This document shows positions 56,124-64,000 of a stretch of 64,000 nucleotides of DNA, in pieces. The stretch's first letter is position 1; the number at the start of each line of letters is the position of its first letter. Position numbers and translations under genes: made by a program. Origin of the DNA: Limnephilus marmoratus (Eukaryota > Arthropoda > Insecta > Trichoptera > Limnephilidae); the NCBI GenBank assembly GCA_917880885.1, contig OU862920.1:44241019-44305018 (forward strand), read 5' to 3'. The notes under the pieces are model-generated. The model saw only the letters and a program-made list of their open reading frames with translations, did not search any database and was not told the origin of the DNA.

Positions 56124-56809
56124 ATGTCACACTAAAAATTATACCTATTTTACTTATTACTGAATACATGTGGATGATTGTATCTTTTAGTTAAAGGATC
56201 TTGATTGCGATATGATTAAACTGGGTTTTAACGGTGTATTAACAGTATATTAACTGTGAATCTGTGTATATATTATGTGAAACACCTGACTGTATAAATT
56301 GTACATATTTAAAATGTATCCACAAGCTCCTCCATCCACAAGCAAATGCTTTTAATGGAGGAAAAGTAACACTGTAACATGTTCCATTTTTAAAGATAAA
56401 TAAAATTATTAAAAAAAAAAAAATTATTAAATACCCACAATGAAATATTCTTAATAATTGCAATTTTTTTCACTATTGTAAATAATGTACTGCTTGTTTC
56501 TGTTTTTAAATAAAAAAAAGGATATGTATAGGTATATATGTATATGTATAGTATACAATATGCTGGGGGCCATCTATCGGGGTTCAACTGAGGTGGAAAC
56601 CGAAGTAATGCAGTTACGTAAAATCAGGCGCATATCGATCTGATGTTTTAATAATAATAATATTATTAACCAACAATAACAACGCACTTGACCAACATTT
56701 TAACAATGACATAACAAATTATATAATAACAGTCGACAAATTGCACGAAATTTCGAATAGCCACGGCGAGAATAACTTTTCTATTTATTTATTTAAATAG
56801 TTTACTCAC
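56124..56809. other. 5' part of intron 1, nothing recognised
   Basis: AT-rich, with a short (TATG)n-like stretch near 56520. The gene's GTGAGTAA donor is at 56809-56802. Confidence 0.4.
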
Positions 56810-56916
56810 TCAACTGCGAAGAAACCTGAAGTGCTGGGAGAGTCGAAGCAATACTCCGAGTCATGATCCACGTCCTCCGAGACATCGACGAAGACGAAAG
56901 AAGAATCACTCATCAT
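56810..56916 (-). CDS. Unrecognised host gene, exon 1 (start codon)
   Basis: Two ATG codons in tandem (56916-56914 and 56913-56911) follow an in-frame TGA 15 bases upstream of the first ATG, so the start is well defined. Thirty-five codons plus two bases follow, ending at a GA|GTGAGTAA donor. The peptide is acidic and serine-rich: DSSFVFVDVSEDVDHDSEYC (residues 4-23), then FDSPSTSGFFAV. Third positions are GC-rich (GTC, TTC, GAC, TCG, CCC, AGC) although the flanks are AT-rich, a sign of selection on coding sequence. The two leftover bases pair in phase with exon 2, 29 kb away. No signal peptide or membrane segment. Family unknown. The alternative is a 36-residue ORF without splicing, since TGA follows in frame. 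Confidence 0.6.
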
Positions 56917-57300
56917 GATTTCGAAAAAACTTCACTTAAACTTGTTTTAAAAACTTATTCAAAAGTTATGTCAACCCAATGCACCGTTTTTCCGCTAGCG
57001 CGCAACATTCAAACAATACGAATTCTCGGACCACCGGTGACCGCGATTTAACAATTTTATAATTTACGTGAATGGAGGTTGGGTGTTTTTGAAGTTCGGA
57101 GACGCGAGGACCGGGAGCCGGGAAGTATGAACCGGGCGCAATTGCATCTACGGCAGGTGCAGCGGACGTAATGGGATGTTTGGAAGTTTTCCCGGGTCGG
57201 AGGGAGTGCGCCGACGCGCCGCATTCTCACAGGTTGTAAGGTGACAGGTCCCCCATGGCGGCATGAGTGTTTCAACAAAATATTATGAATATTCAATTTT
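56917..57300 (-). promoter_or_regulatory. 5' flank and probable promoter of the minus-strand gene
   Basis: The 57060-57250 part is GC-rich with many CpG and includes GCCGACGCGCC and GGAGCCGGGAAG words, unlike anything nearby. Position just upstream of exon 1 fits a promoter or 5' untranslated region. I saw no clear TATA box. Frames on both strands here are short and unsupported. Confidence 0.4.
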
Positions 57301-57309
57301 TATAAGAAA

Positions 57310-58255
57310 AACTCTCTTTTTATAACTTTTGAAGGTTATTCCCATCAATGTAATATATAATTGAAGAAGAAGATAATAATAATGATCCAAACGAAAATAT
57401 GGAAGAGAACAAGACACAGAAAAACAGAAAAAAGATAATGGTCGCAACTGGGACTCAACAGAACCCAGAACCAGTTTTCTTATAAAATTGAATATTCATT
57501 TAGACTTTTATAAAAATTCAATAGTTCCATATAAATAAAATCGGATATATTTATCCGTGATGCTATCCAGGTTATAAACCAATTCTTAGAATGATTGTTT
57601 CCAATAAAAAAGATAGTTGCTATGATATGGAAAATAAATTAGTTGAAGATAATATTGTTAATTCTAAAATTTGAAATATGAGATTGGCAATTATGACGGT
57701 TTGACAGTAGGGCGCAATGGAGGAATTGGTAAACGCAAGTCCCGGAGGCGTATTTACCATCCCTACCGCGTTTCAGTCGCTTTAAATTTTCAATATCAAA
57801 ATTTAAATATTTAGAAATAAAATTATTAATTTCTAATGTACACATTGGAAAGATTATTTTATCTAGATTTTAGAACAATTTTTGTTTTTGCAAAGTGATA
57901 AAAAATTATCAATATAGAGGTGTATTTACAATATATGGGAATAATATTAAAATTTAAATATTTAGAAATAAAATTATTAATTTCTAATATACACATCAGA
58001 AAGATTATTTTATTTAAATTTTAGAACAATTTTTGTTTTTGCAATGGGATAAAAAATAACCAATTTAGAGGTAGGTATATTTAAAATGTAAATTGTCGTT
58101 ACCGCGACTGAATCGGTATAGGTTTTGTAAATACGCGAACCGGAGAGACGAGAGGTTCTGGGTTTGAGTCCCAGTTGCGACTATTATTTTTTCTGTGCCT
58201 TCTTCTATTTCATATATTCGTTTACATCATTATTATTACGTTCTTCTTCAAAAAA
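57310..58255. mobile_element. Foldback tRNA-like element, interrupted
   Basis: The left part (57362-57475) carries the start of a tRNA-like sequence on the minus strand; the right part (57640-57747 and 58137-58255) carries an inverted copy. GAAGAAGATAATAATAA at the left is matched by ATTATTATTACGTTCTTCTT at the right. The right tRNA-like sequence (about 57710-57747 plus 58146-58187) has GGTTCTGGGTTTGAGTCCC and TTGCGACT and is split by a family M MITE. Confidence 0.7.
57748..58136. mobile_element. MITE family M, copy 2
   Basis: 389 bp, inverted relative to copy 1. Flanks GTCCCGGAG (57739-57747) and GAACCGGAG (58137-58145) match at 7 of 9 positions, an aged 9-bp duplication. Both copies went into a C/G-rich CCCGG site. 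Confidence 0.83.
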
Positions 58256-58345
58256 AATGAATTTTGGAAAATGTACTTAGGCATATCAGTGTACTTTTTT
58301 GAGTATAGCTGCAGAAGATATGATTTTAGATTTCACGGCCGAAAG

Positions 58346-58492
58346 TATTTTGTTATTTGTTTTTTGGGTGTTATGCCGTGTTGCGCTACCTCCTTCTTTA
58401 TCTGCCCTGATGATGGACACTGTAACGCTGTCCTAGCTAAAGAAGGAGGTTGCGCAACACGGCATAACACCCAAAAACAAATAACAAAAATA
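58346..58492. repeat. Foldback hairpin, family R, copy 2
   Basis: Outer arms match 280-471. The inner arm of this copy is partly deleted on one side, so the loop differs. Confidence 0.85.
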
Positions 58493-58863
58493 GCTTCAGA
58501 AATTCGTGTATTCCTACTTTATTTATACGTAATATTTTAAACTTTGTTATGTTCGGAGTCAGTGGGGCTATGTCACCCCCGATTCGGGTAAAGTTATGGT
58601 GCGATGAAAGTGAGACGAAGGAGATGTACAGAGGAAGGTTGAGAAATATCTGTCAATGTTCCTAATAGAGTCATACGAATTAAAAATATCTTTCACTGCT
58701 ACAATAATTTCAATATAAATTCATTTATGACCTCTCTTATACCACGCGTAGATCCACAGGTTAGGTAACCAATATGCAGAACTAGCACATTTTTTATAGC
58801 ACTGAAAGATCTTTTAAAGAAGCATTTCACACATATTTTTTAAATCAGTTTTTAATTAACATT
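58493..58863. other. Unassigned, with a family H-like stretch
   Basis: 58555-58670 is a degraded family H sequence. Nothing else recognised. Confidence 0.4.
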
Positions 58864-59000
58864 TCGACCCTTTGGAATAACAAGGTTACATCGTTGCGGC
58901 AACGTCATACGATAATAAACTCTAAGGTAGCTTAACTATAGAACCCTTTACCGCCTGACGTTGCCGCAACAGATGGAACCTTGTTATTGCGAAGGGTCGA
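58864..59000. repeat. Foldback hairpin, about 45-bp arms
   Basis: TCGACCCTTTGGAATAACAA pairs with TTGTTATTGCGAAGGGTCGA; CGTTGCGGCAACGTCA-type words pair further in. Confidence 0.82.
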
Positions 59001-59619
59001 TTTTGTTTTGAATAGCCTGATTGTATTTTTTTGTTAATTAAAATCAGATTAATATGTTTACAATGTACAATTGTTTTGTAATACATTTTTATGTAACAAA
59101 ATGTTTTATTCAGCATTTGGTACCGTAAATCAATAACATAAAAAATTTTTACCCATATCTGTGTGTACATTCCGTACTTCGGAAGGAGATAATGATAATA
59201 TAAATAAATAAATTTGGACAACTTATATAGCGCTGTTTTTGCGAAAAATCGCCTCAAGAGCGTTGTACAAATTAGCATGGATTTTACATCAGAATTTACT
59301 TAACTTAGGAGGCTAGATAACAACTCATCTTGCAGCTTATCAAGCGCATGGATTATTGGAATTCTAGCCCCCCGATAAATGTGGTGGGGAAGGTTGAGAA
59401 ATACTTCTATTTTTCTAAATATTTTTATATAAATATCTTTCCCTTCCCACACTTCCTGTAGCTGCATAATACTTTCCTAATAGGGGGTTAATGCTATTTA
59501 CAGATCTGGCCACCAACCGTGGCTAAAGCCAGTCAAAGTATGCAATAATTGTAATTCTTCTGAAAGGTTGATACAAAAGAGATCCAAATATAAAATACAT
59601 AATAAATTAATTAAAAAAT
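59001..59619. other. Unassigned sequence
   Basis: A degraded family H part lies at about 59370-59540. No gene. Confidence 0.4.
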
Positions 59620-59703
59620 CAGAGTGCGCAATTCACCCGCGTTAGAAATGAAACCTTCAGAAAACTAAAGTAGACAAAAATGGGGAGACCACGAAGCACT
59701 TCT
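59620..59703 (+). repeat. Family F 5' fragment
   Basis: AATCAGAGTGCGCAATTCAC to GACCACGAAGCACTTCTT, cut off where the LINE-C fragment begins. Confidence 0.75.
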
Positions 59704-59714
59704 TAAAAATGTGT

Positions 59715-60100
59715 AAAGATAAAAAAAAACACAGAATATCAAGAATTTTACAGACAAATGAGAAATGGAAACCAATTTATTACTCCTAATTTTAAAACAA
59801 CTCAAATGCAAAATCATTATATTTTCCAAGCCATAAAAAACTATAATAACCTCCCTTCTGAATTACGCGGTATCATCAACCAAATAAATAAAATTAAACC
59901 ATTTTTCAAAAAAACTTACAGTAAAAAGTAAATAGTTTATACAAAAAAGATTATAACTTCAACAGTTCGAATCGTGGCTCCCTTGTCAGACACAAAAGCC
60001 CCTCTTTTCTATATACATGACCAAAAACGACCTTTACTTTAATATTTTGTAAAATATATTTGTATATATGTAACTCATATTATATTACAATAAAAAAAAA
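59715..60100 (+). pseudogene. LINE-C 3' end fragment
   Basis: A short frame (59755-59931) reads RQMRNGNQFITPNFKTTQMQ, NYNNLPSELRGIINQI and stops after KKTYSKK. The NLP.E.R motif matches the 55677 fragment. A 3' untranslated part and an AATAAAAAAAAAA tail follow to about 60100. Confidence 0.75.
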
Positions 60101-60414
60101 ATATTTGGGGCTGTTTTGTTGAAAGAAGTAATGGAGGGGACGGAAATATCTGATCACTAAACATGGCTTTTGAGAGTATTTCCACTCTGGCAAATAATTT
60201 TAATTAAATTCTATGTACGTAAGAATATAATTTAAAATCACAATCTTATTTTTTAAAGATTTAATTTGACTTTAATCTCGTACAAACATGCTGAATAAAT
60301 TTAAAAAACCTTACGTCGTTGTTAACTGTTATTTTTTCGAAGGCGATCTGCAGTTGTGAGGGAACGATCACAAGTTACTCATATCATAAACCTTTATCAA
60401 TCGACCGTGCTAGA
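60101..60414. other. Unassigned sequence
   Basis: A small family H end at 60120-60190. No gene. Confidence 0.4.
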
Positions 60415-60885
60415 TACGGAGGCGTCTACTAATATCTAAAGGAATTCCAAAAACTGAAAAAATCGAACTAATATCTAGTGTTGACGAATATCTACAGCTC
60501 AAACTGTTGACTAATATCTATGAGAATCAAAGTGTTGACGAATATCTACAGCACTGGCAGAGGTTGGATTTGCAATTATGTATAGCATATTGGAATAACG
60601 TAATATTGCGTATGCAGTTTAAAACACTTAATTTATGTAAGTATGTATGTAAAAATCCCTAATATCGGACTATTGGACACATTTAGCTGATTATTTCAAC
60701 CTACGCTCTGTAGATATTAGTCAACACTGGGACCGTCATAGATATTCGTCCGACCTTAGCTCTGTAGATAAGTCAACACTCTGAAGTTCGTAGATATTAG
60801 TTCAACATATGAGCTGTAGATATTCGTCCGACGTACAGGCTGTAGATATTAGTATCTGAAGTCCTAGATACCCTCCCCGTGACCG
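60415..60885. mobile_element. Foldback element with GTTGACGAATATCTACAGC minisatellite arms (family Q)
   Basis: Left array (about 60425-60560) and right array (about 60700-60870) are inverted copies of 20-30 bp units built on GTTGACTAATATCTA. The outer ends CTAGATACGG and CCTAGATACC are not exact inverts. The architecture parallels family P with an unrelated repeat word. Confidence 0.8.
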
Positions 60886-61166
60886 CTTGGGAGGTCCGTT
60901 GCTAATTAACCTTAATTTGGAAGTGCGATGATAACTTTAGGGATTAGATTTTGTCATAAGTGCATTTATTAAAATCGAAAGAAATGCCTTACAAGAGAGA
61001 TTATTTGCTTTATTATTTCAATTTTGTTTGGAAAATAACGAAGATTATAATTGGCTATCTAAACGTGCATGTTAGGATCGCTTTTTATGCATTCTTTGAT
61101 TCGGTGTTGAAATTCTTGGAAAGCTTAGTCAATGATTTGCGACTTAATTTAATTTACTTTAAAAAA
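60886..61166. other. Unassigned sequence
   Basis: A short plus-strand frame (60960-61172) has no family support. Confidence 0.4.
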
Positions 61167-61707
61167 ATCTGAGTGTGCAATTCACACGCTACAGAAGTGA
61201 AACCTTCAGTAAACTAAAGTAGACAAGAGTGGGAAGGCTACGAAGCACTTTTTTAAATCAATGTGAAGGATGTTTTTTAGTATATTTTTGTCGTCGAATT
61301 CCAAGGCACCTTTTCCTTCTTCGGATTTGCTAGATGTCGCTTTCTTTTGTGTTTTCTTTGCCTCTTCATTTTGGAGTGGTTTGAAGATTGGATATTGATT
61401 TAAAAAAATATAGGTATGTATATTTTTTTTGAATTTCATAGGATTCAATCTTTGGTTCGTTGAATGCCTGGTCGCTAAATTTCGTCAGGCGCTTTATACC
61501 ACTGGGCCAAAAATGACTTGTGTGGGAACTTGGATTTAACGTATTATATTGGAACCGAGTACCCGTGAAAAAAATAAATATTTTATGGGTATCTCATTCT
61601 CTCGCATGTTAAATTCTATAGATGTATGTGTTTGTCTCTTTTTAGTTTCGCTCGCTTCCGGTTTATCGAGTTTCAAATCACAACGGTGCTAAAGAAGTTA
61701 TCATTTT
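61167..61707 (+). repeat. Family F element split by an insertion
   Basis: Parts 61167-61255 and 61592-61707 join into one F copy. Confidence 0.82.
61256..61591 (-). other. 335-bp insert with a coding-like minus frame and tRNA-like end
   Basis: The minus frame reads QYPIFKPLQNEEAKKTQKKA, then TSSKSEEGKGALEFDDKNIL and KNILHID, lysine/glutamate-rich and protein-like, but with no start, stop or acceptor of its own. TTGGCCCAGTGGTATAAAGC at about 61508-61489 (minus) looks like a tRNA D arm with an A box. Possibly a captured or retroposed fragment; source unknown. Confidence 0.4.
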
Positions 61708-61835
61708 AAAAATGGCACAGCTATTAAAATGACTTATTTGCCAAATTTAACAAAAAAAAATGAAGTTACAAGATTACCACCCAAAATGAATCAAAAATAA
61801 CTAAATCAACCTGTAATTTTTATTTTAATTTTATA

Positions 61836-62255
61836 TTAGCTGGTCCCCGGTATGCGTCGCTGTGCCATTTAATAAAGAAATTGTTTCTCCCTGAGTGTCC
61901 TTTCCCATTCGTCCCGTTCCCCTTCCGCCTCCCCATCTTCTCCTGCGTCCTCTTCCCCTCTCGCGTTCCCACTCCGTCACCTCCACCTTCCCTCTCCCCA
62001 CTCCACTCCCCCCCCCTTCCTTCCCCCGTCCCGCGAACCCCCATCCCGAGTTCCCCTCCCTCCTCCCAGGTCCTCCTCCCCCCTCCCAGGTTCCCCTCCC
62101 CCTCCCAGGTTCCCCTCCCCCATCTCTCCCTCCCTCCCGCTTTCCATAGCAATAGCCGCTTCCTCGCGTGCTACCAATAGCAATTTTTTATACAAATTTC
62201 ATAATGCCAGAGCTCAACGGAAGTTTTATAAAAACCTTGATCATTTCTTTGATAG
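61836..62255 (-). mobile_element. Helitron 3' part with pyrimidine tract
   Basis: CTAA|T at 61836-61839 on the minus strand fits the CTRR rule. AATAAAGAAATTGTTTCTCC and TACAAATTTCATAATGCCAG match 15759-16190. The C/T tract (61905-62140) is the longest of the set. 5' end truncated. Confidence 0.75.
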
Positions 62256-62334
62256 CAACTCAGTCCCTTTTACAAAGTTCACTAGGATTGTCAATCGAAA
62301 TGAAACTATATCATCTGGTTTCACAATGTATCTT

Positions 62335-63490
62335 CCCAGGTCTCATTTCTCCTCTTCACTCATTGGTTCCCTAAAGGCCCCACAGGTAGGGTTGCCATCT
62401 GTCCGGCTTTAGCCGGACATGTTTGGCTTTTTTAGGTCGTGTCCGGCTAAATATATGTCCGGCCTGTCCGGCTTTTGTTAGGCTTTTTGGTTCGCGCGGG
62501 TTTTGTCTTCCGAACTTCTGAAATTGGCGGAATATTACTTTCAAAGAGTTTTCTCTTTAATAAACACCCAGTGGAGCAAGGAACGCAACAAATTGCAAAC
62601 AATTGCTAAGATGGTGTACACATTGTATAATTTAAAAATGACATGTCAAGGATTTTATTAAATAATTTCCAAAGAAAACGACGTTTTGGATAAAGTAGGT
62701 GAAAACGCCAAATGTACAAAATGGTAGATTTTTGTAATTTTTGAATAATTTGGAGAAGTCGAGATTTCATTTTAATTTATGTTTTTCGTTTTTTGTCCAC
62801 AAAAATAAATGTGTTTCATTTTATATCTATTTAACGAAAAATTTTAGTCAACTGTTTAACCAGAAAAAAAAATATTTTGTTTGTTTTATAAGTTTAGTAT
62901 GTCTACAGACAGAAGACTCGATATTTTTTATTTTGTTATTGACATTATTTTCTATACAAATGTCTACTGATGACAAGGATAAGACTGATTAATGATTGTT
63001 GTTATTAAATTGGTTAATGCGTGATTAATAAACAACTGTAACATAAACTGTAACTTGTAACAGATTTTTAATTATTATGTATAACAGTTATGTCCAAAAT
63101 TATGTACGTACGTCCGGCTTTTAGGGCAAAATGTCCGGCCTTTCAGAGCGCAGAATCAGGCTTTTTTATTTTGGAAGATGGCAACCCTACCCACAGGGGA
63201 AGAGTTCACAGAGATGGCCTCATTTCTCCTCTTCACTCCTACATGGTTCCCTGAAGGCCCCACACGGGAAGAGGACATCATCTCTCCATTTCACTCCTCC
63301 TTGGTTCTCCGATGGCCCATGCCGGAAGAATTCACTTCCCCTTGGTTCCCAGAAGGCCCCACAAGGGAAGAGTTCATGGAGGTGACCTCAGCTCTCCTCT
63401 CCACGGCATCTCCTCTTGGTTCCTTCCACAGGCCCCATGAAGGAAGTACACAGAGGTGGCCTCAGCACTCCTAGGTTCCACAAAGGCCCC
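62335..63490 (+). repeat. GGTTCC..GGCCCCAC minisatellite, split by a MITE
   Basis: About five to six units of 55-65 bp, each with CTCCTCTTCACTC, TTGGTTCCC.GAAGGCCCCA and GGGAAGAGTTCA words. The MITE at 62387-63189 divides it. Confidence 0.8.
62387..63189. mobile_element. hAT-like MITE with perfect 8-bp duplication
   Basis: TAGGGTTGCCATCT and its complement are the ends; CCCACAGG lies on both sides (62379-62386 and 63190-63197). The ends also hold several GTCCGGCTTTTAG-like words. An 8-bp duplication and TAGGG ends point to hAT. The interior is AT-rich with no transposase. Confidence 0.9.
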
Positions 63491-63829
63491 TAGTTTTCGA
63501 ATGGTCCAATAGTTTTTTGTCCCACGAGTGACCAGGGAAATAGATGGTCCACTCCAGCAGAGCCCCGAGTGCTGGAGTAAAGTCTAAATACTCCGAGATG
63601 CGACCTTATTTCTCGGAGGCACCGTTCGTGACACAGTTCCCCAGGACATTCAGCCTGAGCACGGTGGCTCACACCTTAGCTTGAGATGGCTATTGCAGGT
63701 TTGTGGTTCCACTCCCTGAGCGACACCCGTAAATAAAAATTAAGTTTTTTTTTAATATACCTAATACATCTATTTTCAATTTTCGTGACATCTCTTGGGT
63801 CGCTAGTGACCAATTTCAGAAACATTGTA
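63491..63829. other. Unassigned sequence
   Basis: Slightly GC-richer than average; short minus frame 63490-63672 without family support. Confidence 0.4.
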
Positions 63830-63888
63830 TGCGCGTGTGTGTGTGTGAGAGAGCGTGTGTGTGAGAGCATGTGTGTGAGAGAGAGAGC
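63830..63888. repeat. Mixed GT/GA microsatellite
   Basis: (GT)n, then alternating GTGTGTGAGAGAG blocks. Confidence 0.9.
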
Positions 63889-64000
63889 CACCAAAAATGG
63901 TAGAATGCATTGTCATCCACAACGAGTCTCTCTGCCGAGTTTCAGATTGATCACATGTCGGGAAGAGGGTTAATTTTCAAGATTTGAATTCATTCATTCA

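Larger units (their letters stand above)
27423..56809 (-). other. Intron 1 of the minus-strand gene (inferred)
   Basis: GTGAGTAA donor at 56809 and TTTTTTTCAG acceptor at 27423, phase 2, about 29.4 kb. It is made mostly of mobile-element debris, and includes the heat-shock-element arrays and the pyrimidine block. Unrecognised short exons inside cannot be excluded. Confidence 0.5.

Noticed and set aside
56863..57051. Plus-strand frame opposite exon 1
   Set aside because: Shadow of the minus-strand exon; codon and splice evidence favours the minus strand.

Overview
This window looks like AT-rich, transposon-dense insect nuclear DNA, most likely from a moth (Lepidoptera). The reasons are several short Helitron-type elements with A|TC starts and CTAG|T ends of a style I associate with lepidopteran genomes, several non-LTR retrotransposon families (RTE-like and jockey/CR1-like), many short inverted-repeat elements (MITEs and foldbacks), TTAGG-type tracts, and no bacterial gene organisation. 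The taxon is an inference; no marker gene is present.

The only host gene I can support is on the minus strand and is spread over 34 kb. It has three GC-rich coding exons: 56810-56916 (start codon), 27177-27422 (proline-rich, with a basic stretch) and 23091-23151 (stop codon). Both introns are phase 2, the splice sites fit consensus, and the reading frame stays open across both joins, giving a predicted protein of 137 residues. I do not recognise the family. Its first intron (27423-56809, about 29.4 kb) and second intron (23152-27176, about 4.0 kb) hold most of the repeats described here. A locally GC-rich stretch upstream of exon 1 (about 57060-57250) is the probable promoter region.

Layout. 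1-9 kb: a foldback hairpin, an RTE-like reverse transcriptase relic, Helitrons (two joined head-to-head as a 767-bp palindrome) and a minisatellite. 9-15.3 kb: two copies of a TIR element, and a 3.6-kb jockey/CR1-like element inserted in a Helitron and flanked by a perfect 308-bp direct repeat. 15.3-23 kb: Helitrons, MITEs and a LINE 3' fragment. 23-27.4 kb: exons 3 and 2 around a 2.7-kb palindromic foldback element and a tRNA-like cassette. 28-29.4 kb: a pyrimidine-rich block of about 1.35 kb. 29.6-38 kb: MITEs, a paired tRNA-like palindrome and TTAGG-type plus minisatellite tracts. 38.8-40.1 kb: a LINE relic and two repeat copies carrying dense heat-shock-element arrays. 40-56 kb: fragments of the same families, three 150-bp tandem units, and a foldback element with CCTAA repeats. 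56.8-57.3 kb: exon 1 and promoter region. 57.3-64 kb: an interrupted tRNA-like element, hairpins, an inverted minisatellite foldback, and a hAT-type MITE with a perfect 8-bp target duplication.

The families are named by letter because I could not search a repeat library. All identities were judged by eye. Both long retrotransposon reading frames are broken at runs of seven A, so part of their inactivity could be sequencing error.
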